Source of the DNA: JALQTD01 sp965657495
Lineage (GTDB): Bacteria; Bacteroidota; Bacteroidia; Flavobacteriales_D; Sanyastnellaceae
Reading direction: 5' to 3'
Assembly: GCA_965657495.1 (NCBI GenBank)
Contig: CBFHPD010000139.1
Coordinates: forward strand, 1 to 27,872
DNA: 27,872 bases
Positions 1 through 7,310 of this stretch are shown here, one piece after another (within the stretch, counting starts at the first letter, position 1; the number at the start of each line of letters is the position of its first letter). The notes below the pieces were generated by a model. It saw nothing but the letters and a program-made list of their open reading frames with translations, was not told where the DNA came from and made no database searches. Made by a program: the position numbers and the translations under genes.

Positions 1-1691
1 AGGGGAGGGGTCGCGATGTAGACAGATCCGTTCTCTATCAGCTCCTTCATGTGGCGGAAGAAGAAAGTCAAAATCAGGGTCTCAATGTGGCTTCCGTCCA
101 CGTCCGCGTCACACATGATGACCACCTTGTGGTAACGCAGTTTGGTGAGGTTCAATGCGCGCTCGTCCTCCTCGGTTCCCAACGTCACCCCGAGTGCGGT
201 GTAAATGTTCTTGATCTCCTCGTTGTCAAAGATCTTGTGCTGCATCGCCTTTTCGACGTTCAAGATCTTTCCGCGCAGTGGCATGATGGCTTGGAAGTGC
301 CGGTCCCGGCCTTGCTTCGCCGTTCCACCTGCCGAGTCACCCTCGACCAGAAACAACTCGCATTGGGTGGGATCCTTCTCGGCACAGTCCGCCAACTTGC
401 CCGGGAGGCCGGAGCCGCTCATGACCGTCTTCCGCTGGACCATCTCGCGCGCCTTGCGCGCAGCATGCCGCGCTTGCGCCGCAAGGATGACCTTCTGGAC
501 GATCGAACGGGCATCGTTGGGATGCTCCTCGAGGTAGGCCTCTAGCATGTCGCTGACGGCCTGTCCGACAGGAGCACTCACCTCGGCGTTCCCCAATTTG
601 GTTTTGGTTTGGCCTTGGAACTGCGGCTCGGCGACTTTCACGCTGACCACCGCGGTCAAGCCTTCACGGAAATCATCTGCCGAGATGTCGAACTTCAACT
701 TGTCCAACATGCCGGAGGTTTCGGCGTATTTCTTCAACGTCAACGTCAAACCGCGGCGGAATCCGGTCAAATGCGTTCCCCCTTCGTAGGTGTTGATGTT
801 GTTCACGTACGAGAACAGGTTCTCTGAAAACGACGTGTTGTAGGTCATGGCCACTTCGACCGGAATCCCATTGCGTTCGCCTTCCATGTGGATGACCTTT
901 GCAATCAGGGGTTCCCGGTTTTTTTCGAGGTAGGAGACAAAATCACGGAGTCCCGATTCGGAATGGAACACCTCGTGCTTGTGCACTTCCGGGCCGTTTT
1001 CCTCGAGCTGAACAAGCGTGCGTTCATCCGTCAGTTCGATGGTGATGCCTTTGTTCAAAAAGGCCAACTCGCGCATCCGGTCCGCGAGCGTTTCGTAGTT
1101 GTAGGTGAGCGTTTCGAAGATTTCAGGGTCCGGCTGAAATTCCACCGTCGTTCCCCGGTCATCCACGCTGCCGATTTCGGCCACAGGTGCACCGGCCTTG
1201 CCGCGCGAGTAGGATTGCTCGTAGGCTTTGCCTTCCCGGTGCACTTCTGCCCGAAGGCTCACGGAGAGCGCGTTCACGCAGGATACCCCCACGCCGTGCA
1301 ATCCACCGGAGACCTTGTAGGAGTCCTTGTCGAACTTACCGCCGGCTCCGATTTTGGTCATGACCACTTGCAAGGCGGACACCCCCTCTTTTTCGTGGAT
1401 GTCTACGGGGATGCCACGACCGTTGTCCGTCACCCGGATGCCGTTCGTTTCGGTGATGGTAACTGTGATCCGGTCGCAATGCCCGGCCAACGCTTCATCG
1501 ATGGAGTTGTCAACGACCTCGTAAACCAAGTGGTGCAAGCCACGGACCCCCACGTCCCCGATGTACATGGATGGTCGCATCCGCACGTGCTCCATGCCTT
1601 CGAGGGCTTGGATGTTGCTGGCATCGTAATTCGCCGCTTTCGGGGCTTGGTTGGGATTCCGGACGGGATCCATTGGGTGCTCTTCCGACAT
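1..1691 (-). CDS. gyrB: DNA gyrase subunit B (3' end cut by window edge)
   Basis: GyrB is the ATPase subunit of type II topoisomerase, which supercoils DNA together with GyrA. Read on the minus strand from the ATG at 1691, 563 codons are present. The start gives MSEEHPMDPV and then the GHKL ATPase domain: EVVDNSIDEA with catalytic Glu near residue 58, TDNGRGIPV, and the lid motif GGLHGVGVSCVNALS. The transducer domain follows, then TOPRIM with EGDSAGG near residue 448, PLRGKILNVEKA, and DADVDGSHI near residue 523. The frame is open to the window edge, so roughly the last 85-90 residues (end of TOPRIM and C-terminal tail) are missing. GyrB is preferred over ParE because the N-terminus and the MRPSMYIGDVGVRGLHHL stretch are GyrB-like; that choice rests on remembered family sequences. 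A 140-bp gap separates it from the upstream barrel gene, so it probably has its own promoter. Confidence 0.96.
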   Translation of the reverse strand, partial: MSEEHPMDPVRNPNQAPKAANYDASNIQALEGMEHVRMRPSMYIGDVGVRGLHHLVYEVVDNSIDEALAGHCDRITVTITETNGIRVTDNGRGIPVDIHEKEGVSALQVVMTKIGAGGKFDKDSYKVSGGLHGVGVSCVNALSVSLRAEVHREGKAYEQSYSRGKAGAPVAEIGSVDDRGTTVEFQPDPEIFETLTYNYETLADRMRELAFLNKGITIELTDERTLVQLEENGPEVHKHEVFHSESGLRDFVSYLEKNREPLIAKVIHMEGERNGIPVEVAMTYNTSFSENLFSYVNNINTYEGGTHLTGFRRGLTLTLKKYAETSGMLDKLKFDISADDFREGLTAVVSVKVAEPQFQGQTKTKLGNAEVSAPVGQAVSDMLEAYLEEHPNDARSIVQKVILAAQARHAARKAREMVQRKTVMSGSGLPGKLADCAEKDPTQCELFLVEGDSAGGTAKQGRDRHFQAIMPLRGKILNVEKAMQHKIFDNEEIKNIYTALGVTLGTEEDERALNLTKLRYHKVVIMCDADVDGSHIETLILTFFFRHMKELIENGSVYIATPP

Positions 1692-1742
1692 GTCTTTCAG
1701 CTTCGTTCCTTCGACCGCCTACTTCAGGCAGGTTCTGACAGA

Positions 1743-1750
1743 CGAAAATA
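1743..1750 (-). promoter_or_regulatory. Possible -7 box for gyrB
   Basis: The minus strand reads TATTTTCG, one mismatch from the Bacteroidetes -7 consensus TAnnTTTG, about 50 nt upstream of the gyrB ATG. No TTG is seen at the expected -33 distance, so this is weak. The rest of the 140-bp gap (1692-1831) holds only an imperfect 7-bp stem (minus strand TTGGCTG / CAGGCCAA with one bulge) and no convincing terminator after the barrel gene. Confidence 0.25.
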
Positions 1751-1831
1751 CGCGCTAGGCCGCAGAAAAGCAGGCGGATTTGGCCTGAATACAGCCAATT
1801 TATCCACAGCAAGAGCCACCTTACTCACATC

Positions 1832-3565
1832 TTAAAACGCATATGAGGCTCCAAAACGGGCAAGGAATCCCTGAACGGGGTAGTTGTTCCAAATCGCATA
1901 CCGTGCGCCCGCCATATTGGAAGCCGTGACCCAGGCGCTCATGCGCTTGTTGTAGAAATATTCCACCTTCAAGTTGACATCGGCAAAGGCCCCGAGTTCA
2001 GCCTGGCTTCCAAGCAGGTTGTCTCCCAAAACCGCATCGTCGCCGGATGCCGTCGGGGAGAGGGAGGCTCCTCGGCGGGCGCCCACCACTTCGGCGTCGA
2101 GTTCAACTGCGAATTTGTCGTGCCAGTTGTAATGCATGCCCGCTCGCCAGACCATGTTGGGCAGGTTCCAAGCGTGCAGTTGGTTGTGCTTGCCGTAGGT
2201 CATCAAGTCCACGCCGCCCCACAGGTTGAACGACTCGGAGATTTGGAGGCGCGCATCCCCGCCCAAGGTCGTCACGGTCAAGGTGTCATAAAGCGGGATG
2301 AAACGTTCTCCTCCGAAGGAAGTGGAGTCGTTGACGAAATACATGTACTGCTCGAAATGTTCGACCGAGAGCCGGCCGTGGTAGTGGAAGTGGGAGGTAA
2401 CATGTCCCCGCAATCCGGCCCTGAAGTCAAACCGGCGGTACGTGTTCTTCAACTCCATTTCCGGGTTGATGTACGGGTTGGTTTCGAGCGTGTTCAGGAG
2501 GCGGTTGTTGTCCACGCCCCCTGAAATGCGGGCGTAGGGAACCATTAGGCCTTTGAAAAGCTGGAGGTTGGCTTCCGCCACGGGAAAGACCTGGAAGGCC
2601 CGCGTGCCCCGCGCGTCCACCACGATGGCGGCACCCAACGTGGATCGCAGCGCGCCCGCTTGCTTGGATACCTGGGGCTGCACCTTGAAGAGCACCTGTC
2701 GGGCTGCGGCGGTCGAATCAATGGCGCGCGCATTGAACACCCCGTCCCAAAGCAGCTCCATTTCCAACCCGTCCCGGAAGGTGCTCGTGCGGCCTTGGGT
2801 CAGCGCGCTGTGTTCGGTCACGGTACCGGTATTCCACAGGTGGCGGTAACTCAGCACCGCTTGGGTTTGCCAATCCGTGCTGTCTTTGCGTGTGGATTCG
2901 GTACGCACATCCGCGCCCCACCGCCCAAATCGTTCGTGCAACGCGTTTTCGGCGTCCACGGGCAGCGTGGCCATGGAATCGAGCCCCAAGTAACTGATGC
3001 CTTGTTGGCCAACAAACCCACTGAAGGTCAGGGTTCTCCGCTTCCAAAAGCGTTTGGCCCAAGCGGTGAGCTCGCTGTTGCTGAAGCGCTGGGGCAACGA
3101 GTCGGCCACATCGAAGCCACCGCTTGAGGAGCGGTGTTGGCCGTGAATGCCCCAGCTGGATTTGCGGGACCGCACATCCGTGTAGGCCAATTCCGCAACC
3201 GGGCTGACGTACATGCCGAAGCCCAATCGTGCATACCCCTTGTAGAGCAGCGGCAGGGGCGTGCTGACGTCCACGCGCTTGGCGTCCACCCGTTCGAAGG
3301 CAGGCGCGACGATCATCCGTTTCGGCAGCAGCTCGTAGTTGAAGACCGGCTTTTCGACGCCCATGTCCCGGATGCTGGGCCAAACCAGCAGTTTGTGCGC
3401 ATCCTGCAGCAACATCTCCCGGTTCCCCACGAAGGTTACATCAAGGTCCAAGGTGTCCCCTTGGGCCTTCAGCGAAGGAGCGCCCCATCCTGCAACCCAC
3501 AAGGCCAGCCCGGCCATGCACCGGAGAGGCATTTTCGTTTCAAGTTGAAAAAGGGAGGTGCTCAT
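1832..3565 (-). CDS. Outer-membrane beta-barrel protein (TonB-receptor-like, Bacteroidetes type)
   Basis: A 577-residue secreted protein that is probably an outer-membrane barrel. The start at 3565 overlaps the stop of the upstream TPR gene as ATGA. A second Met at residue 12 (position 3532) begins a cleaner signal peptide, MPLRCMAGLALWVAGW, ending near LKAQ-G, so either start could be used. The mature protein begins with VTFVGNREMLLQDAHKLLVWPSI, then LPLLYKGYARLGFGMYVSPVAELAY, a pattern I associate with Bacteroidetes proteins loosely annotated as TonB-dependent receptors. No CarboxypepD_reg or plug domain is visible. The remainder alternates short polar and aromatic strands and ends in GFLARFGASYAF, a C-terminal Phe typical of barrel proteins. 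Coupling with the TPR protein suggests the two act together in the envelope. Substrate and function are unknown. Confidence 0.75.
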   Translation of the reverse strand: MSTSLFQLETKMPLRCMAGLALWVAGWGAPSLKAQGDTLDLDVTFVGNREMLLQDAHKLLVWPSIRDMGVEKPVFNYELLPKRMIVAPAFERVDAKRVDVSTPLPLLYKGYARLGFGMYVSPVAELAYTDVRSRKSSWGIHGQHRSSSGGFDVADSLPQRFSNSELTAWAKRFWKRRTLTFSGFVGQQGISYLGLDSMATLPVDAENALHERFGRWGADVRTESTRKDSTDWQTQAVLSYRHLWNTGTVTEHSALTQGRTSTFRDGLEMELLWDGVFNARAIDSTAAARQVLFKVQPQVSKQAGALRSTLGAAIVVDARGTRAFQVFPVAEANLQLFKGLMVPYARISGGVDNNRLLNTLETNPYINPEMELKNTYRRFDFRAGLRGHVTSHFHYHGRLSVEHFEQYMYFVNDSTSFGGERFIPLYDTLTVTTLGGDARLQISESFNLWGGVDLMTYGKHNQLHAWNLPNMVWRAGMHYNWHDKFAVELDAEVVGARRGASLSPTASGDDAVLGDNLLGSQAELGAFADVNLKVEYFYNKRMSAWVTASNMAGARYAIWNNYPVQGFLARFGASYAF

Positions 3566-6500
3566 TGTTCAGGGGTCATTAGGGTGTCTGGAGCGAGCTC
3601 CGTTTCAGCTTCAGTTTCCGCCTCTTCAGCGACTTGGATGTCGGCGAGGAGCACTTGTGCCGCTTCAACCACCCAATCCACCGCCACATGGTCCACAATT
3701 TGCTGCGCCGTCGCCCGTGCTTGGAAGTAATCTCCCATTCCGAGGTAAACGCGGCCGAGGAGGATGAAGCCCTTGAACTTCCACTCCTCGTAGGCTGCGA
3801 AGCCGTCGATGAGTTCAAATATCTCCAACTCAGCGGTTTCGTAGGCGCCTTCTTCGTAGGCGATTTGGGCGAGCAAAAACTTGCACTCCGCTCCACGGGC
3901 TCCACCAAACGCCGCCACGGATTCCAAATCCGGTCGCGCACTCGACCACTCCTGTGCGTCGAATCGCAATTTGGCGCGCCAGTAATGCGCGGTGCGCCGA
4001 ATGTCATCGGGGGTGCCCCCGTCGGCGATGACCTGGTCGGCGTAGGCCAAGGCTTCTTCGCCCTCGTTGAGCAAGTAATGGCAACGCATCAACCCAATGC
4101 GCGCTTCGAGCAAGTTTTCCTGCAGCACACTGACCGCTTCCAAGGTCCGGTAGTATGCCTTCGCCCCTTCGATGTCCTGCGCTTTCCAAGCGATGCTTGC
4201 GCCGGCGAGCGCACTCAGTTCAGTGAAATCGTTGGTCGGTTGGTTCAGCACGTAGTCGAAGGCTTGCCGCGCGTCGTCGGTTTGGTCCAAATCCAAGGCA
4301 CACTGCCCGCGGAAGTACTGTGCCTCCGTCACATGACGGCCGTCTGGGTACTGGCGGATGTACTCGTTCAGCCGGACAAGGGCTTTCGAACAATCCTTGT
4401 CCAAGGCCAACCCAATGGCCGCCTCGAACAAACGGTCCTCAATCTCAGCGCCGTCGAGCCCAACTCCAGAGGGCAGGTCGTCGAGCAGCCCGCGCTCGAT
4501 GAGCAACGGCTCGAGCACGTTGAATGCATCGGCGGCGATGGGGTCGTTGCCGTATTGGGTGCGGATTTGATCCCACAACTTGAGGACATCCTCGTTCCGG
4601 CCTTGCTTGTAGCCGACGAGGCACAAATCCACCAAGGCGTACTTCGTTTTCGGGGATTGGGGGAAGTCCTCGAGGAGGGCTTCGAGTTGGATCCGGGCGG
4701 CGTCGAGTTGGTCGAGCTCGATGTGGGAACGGCCGGCCTCGTAGTGCGCTTCAGGGAGGTAGCTCGATTCCGGGTGAAGGGCGATCAGGTTTTCGAGCTC
4801 GGTGATTTGGCCCGGCAAATCGTCCATGTAGCCCAAGCAGAGCGCCCGCTGGAAGCGCGCATAATCGCCCCCTTCTGCACCCGCTGAAATCACGGTTTGG
4901 TACGCCTCAGCCGCTTGTTCAAACGACTTGTTCGAATAGAAGCAGTCGCCCGTGCGCAGCGTGGCATCCATGGTCCGCTTGGCATCGTCGCCGCGGTCAA
5001 TCTTCAGGTAAGATCGGAACGCACTCAACGCATCGACGTAGAGCTTGCGCTTGAACAGGGCGTAGCCCCGCGCGTATTCCGCATCGTCGTAGTAGTCGCT
5101 CTGGAAGGCCCCGGGCGACGAGTGGAACGTGGCGTAATGGCTGGTGGCTTCGGCATACCGCTTGAGGAAGTACCGCAATTCCCCTTGCCAAAAATGGGAT
5201 TCCGCTGCCAGTTGAGCGTCCACCGGATACGTGCGCACGTCCTCAAAGTACCGGTCGGCTTCGGGGTATTTGTTCGCTCGGAACAACTCCACGCCCCGGT
5301 TGTAGGCGAGCAGTTGGTAGGCACGCTTCACCCGTGCATTCTTCTCTTCAATCCGATTCAACGCCTGCAGCGCCCGCGTGTAGTCCTTGGATGTCATGTA
5401 GACCTCGAGCAGGAAGGCGTACGCTTCGTCGCGGCGATTTGAGTTGGGGAATTCATCGAGGTAGCGCTCGAAGGCGGTGATGGCGTCATCGAGTGGGTTG
5501 TAGGACAATTCGAAGGCCAACTTCGCGTGGCTGAACAGCGCGTCCTCCTTGATCTGCGCGTCGAAGTCCAGCAGGGAGGCCTGCCGGAAAGCGGTTCGGG
5601 CTTTGTCCTTGTCGCCTTGTTCGAGGTAGGCATTCGCCATGTGGTAGAGGGCGTTTTGGGCCAACTCATCCTCCTCACGCGTGACCAAACTGAACGCATT
5701 CAAGGCCCCGCGCCAGTCCTCCGCTTTCAGGCGCACAAACCCCATCTGGTAGGCCAAATCCCGTGTCCGCTCCGCCCCACGCGTCGCCTTCCAAGCCATC
5801 TCCAAATGCGGCAACGCCTCCTCAAACCGCTGCTTCCGGTAAAAAGCGTCGCCCAATAACCTCGCCACTTCGGCCTGCTTTCGCTCATTCAACGGCGACT
5901 CCTCCTCAAACAAATGCGGCCCGTAGGCAATCAGGTCATCGTACCGCTCGGTTTCATGCAGCAGCTGCGCGATGTAAATCGGCACCAGGTCCGCAAAGTC
6001 CTCCTTGTCCGCTAAGGACTGGAACCCCTCGAGGGCCACCTGCGGCTGCTCCCGCGAATAGGCGATGTGCGAGAAATAATACCGCGCAGCATCCTGATAA
6101 GGACCGGCCGCTTCGGCCACTTCGAACAGATCGATCCGCGCGGCATCCAATTCTTCCTCTTCGAACAAGGCATGGCCGCGCTTGAATTTCAATTCCAACA
6201 GCTCGGCAGGCTTCAACTTCCGCTCGTTCACTTGGGCAAACGCAGCAATCACCTCATCCCAATCCCGCCGGGAGTAGTACAAATCCGCCAACTCCCAGTA
6301 CGCTGATTCCGCATACGGGCTGTCCGGAAACGTGCGCACAAACGTTCCAATCAAATGAGCGGCATTCGGATGGTACAGGTAAACCGCGCACAACGCCCGC
6401 TTGTACATCGCCTCGATGTGTTGATCGCTTCCAGCGTCGCCCGCAGGTAGGCTGTTCAGGTATTGCTCGTAACCAAACAGCGCGAGGGCGTATTTTTCCT

Positions 6501-6639
6501 TCTGGAAGGCGTCTTCCGTGGAATTCCAATCCAAACGTTTCCCGGATTCCCCGAGAGAGAGTTGGCCTTCGGCCGGCAGGCCCCAAAAGAGGGCTCCCAG
6601 CAACAGGAGCAGGGCACTGATGCGAACAGGGTTATGCAT
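3562..6639 (-). CDS. Large periplasmic tetratricopeptide-repeat protein
   Basis: A 1025-residue protein with a signal peptide (MHNPVRISALLLLLGALFWG, likely cleavage near AEG-Q at residue 25) and no lipobox Cys, so probably periplasmic rather than a lipoprotein. Almost all of residues 45-990 is helical-repeat sequence with TPR spacing, for example ALFGYEQYLNSLPAGD, ALNAFSLVTREEDELAQNALYHMANAYLEQGD and AITAFERYLDEFPNSNRRDEAYAFL. The last 25 residues are acidic (VAEEAETEAETELAPD). TPR arrays bind partner proteins, and the ATGA overlap with the downstream barrel gene points to that barrel as partner. The size recalls the type IX secretion TPR protein SprE/PorW, but that one is a lipoprotein, so I do not assign it. 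The start is supported by a -7 box four bases upstream of this ATG. Confidence 0.85.
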   Translation of the reverse strand: MHNPVRISALLLLLGALFWGLPAEGQLSLGESGKRLDWNSTEDAFQKEKYALALFGYEQYLNSLPAGDAGSDQHIEAMYKRALCAVYLYHPNAAHLIGTFVRTFPDSPYAESAYWELADLYYSRRDWDEVIAAFAQVNERKLKPAELLELKFKRGHALFEEEELDAARIDLFEVAEAAGPYQDAARYYFSHIAYSREQPQVALEGFQSLADKEDFADLVPIYIAQLLHETERYDDLIAYGPHLFEEESPLNERKQAEVARLLGDAFYRKQRFEEALPHLEMAWKATRGAERTRDLAYQMGFVRLKAEDWRGALNAFSLVTREEDELAQNALYHMANAYLEQGDKDKARTAFRQASLLDFDAQIKEDALFSHAKLAFELSYNPLDDAITAFERYLDEFPNSNRRDEAYAFLLEVYMTSKDYTRALQALNRIEEKNARVKRAYQLLAYNRGVELFRANKYPEADRYFEDVRTYPVDAQLAAESHFWQGELRYFLKRYAEATSHYATFHSSPGAFQSDYYDDAEYARGYALFKRKLYVDALSAFRSYLKIDRGDDAKRTMDATLRTGDCFYSNKSFEQAAEAYQTVISAGAEGGDYARFQRALCLGYMDDLPGQITELENLIALHPESSYLPEAHYEAGRSHIELDQLDAARIQLEALLEDFPQSPKTKYALVDLCLVGYKQGRNEDVLKLWDQIRTQYGNDPIAADAFNVLEPLLIERGLLDDLPSGVGLDGAEIEDRLFEAAIGLALDKDCSKALVRLNEYIRQYPDGRHVTEAQYFRGQCALDLDQTDDARQAFDYVLNQPTNDFTELSALAGASIAWKAQDIEGAKAYYRTLEAVSVLQENLLEARIGLMRCHYLLNEGEEALAYADQVIADGGTPDDIRRTAHYWRAKLRFDAQEWSSARPDLESVAAFGGARGAECKFLLAQIAYEEGAYETAELEIFELIDGFAAYEEWKFKGFILLGRVYLGMGDYFQARATAQQIVDHVAVDWVVEAAQVLLADIQVAEEAETEAETELAPDTLMTPEQ

Positions 6640-6643
6640 GCAA

Positions 6644-6671
6644 CGAATTTAGCTTGAGCCTTCACCGGCAA
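6644..6671 (-). promoter_or_regulatory. Promoter of the TPR-barrel operon
   Basis: The minus strand carries TAAATTCG (6651-6644), one mismatch from TAnnTTTG, and a TTG (6671-6669) 17 bases further up. Only 4 nt separate the box from the ATG at 6639, so transcription would start at about the first base of the start codon. The rest of the 106-bp gap (6640-6745) shows no clear terminator for the DUF4920 gene. Confidence 0.5.
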
Positions 6672-6745
6672 GAGCCCGAAAGGAACGAAGTTCTCAACGC
6701 CTCGCTGTGCTTATTTCATGTGCGTTTACCGATAATTAACAAGCG

Positions 6746-7267
6746 TCAATCGGGGACCGCAACCGTTTCCCTGGAGTGCTCGATTTTCACGCCCACCGCT
6801 GAAATGGCCCATTCGATTTGCTCCTTGGTCACCGCATCGATTTCGGCTTGTGGCCTTCCGGCTTCCGCAAGCAACCGCTTTTGCAATGCCACAGAGACGG
6901 TGTCCCGGTAAGCGGTCCCTGCAACGAGGGCGCGCTTCCCGGCCATGCCGGATGTGGGGACAAAAAATGCATGGTCCTTCATGTACACCTTGATGGACTC
7001 GCCTTTCGGTCCACGGACCGACATCCAACAACCCAATTGGGCGCAAGATGCCAAGACGTCCACTTCAAACTGCCCATCCCTTTCGCCCGAAGCGTCCAGG
7101 AGCGCCACCACCTTTCCGAAATCAACGGTTTCGCCCACTGCAAAATCCGCACCGTAGGCCGTCCACGCATCGCAAGGGCGGTCGCGATCGGGCGTGCTGC
7201 TTTCTCTGCACCCCGCAAAAGCAAGCGCAGCAAGCGCAACGGCCCATCCCCATCGATTCCCCTTCAT
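6746..7267 (-). CDS. DUF4920 domain lipoprotein
   Basis: A 173-residue protein. The start at 7267 is chosen because it gives a compact lipoprotein signal, MKGNRWGWAVALAALAFAGC, with the lipid-acceptor Cys at residue 20. The frame stays open upstream to 7396 but that part overlaps the OmpA gene and lacks a signal. The body matches my recollection of DUF4920: FEVDVLASCAQLGCWMSV with Cys75 and Cys80, then KVYMKDHAFFVPTSGMAGKRALVAGTA. The two Cys could bind a metal or form a disulfide. The family is common in Bacteroidetes and has no settled function. It lies 43 bp downstream of the PorE-like gene on the same strand with no visible promoter, so it is probably the last gene of a symporter-OmpA-DUF4920 operon. 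Confidence 0.8.
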   Translation of the reverse strand: MKGNRWGWAVALAALAFAGCRESSTPDRDRPCDAWTAYGADFAVGETVDFGKVVALLDASGERDGQFEVDVLASCAQLGCWMSVRGPKGESIKVYMKDHAFFVPTSGMAGKRALVAGTAYRDTVSVALQKRLLAEAGRPQAEIDAVTKEQIEWAISAVGVKIEHSRETVAVPD

Positions 7268-7310
7268 GCGTTCCACGTCATTCAGTTTGCCAAGTGGTCC
7301 ATCGGGTGAT

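Noticed and set aside
1760..1831. Imperfect stem after the barrel gene as a terminator
   Set aside because: Only a 7-bp stem with a bulge and no U-tract on the minus strand; not enough to call.
888..1835. 315-codon plus-strand open frame
   Set aside because: Antisense to gyrB and the gap beside it; no domain seen. gyrB motifs on the other strand are unambiguous.
3562..6639. TPR protein as SprE/PorW of type IX secretion
   Set aside because: SprE/PorW is a lipoprotein; this signal peptide has no Cys at the cleavage site, and no other T9SS core gene is adjacent.
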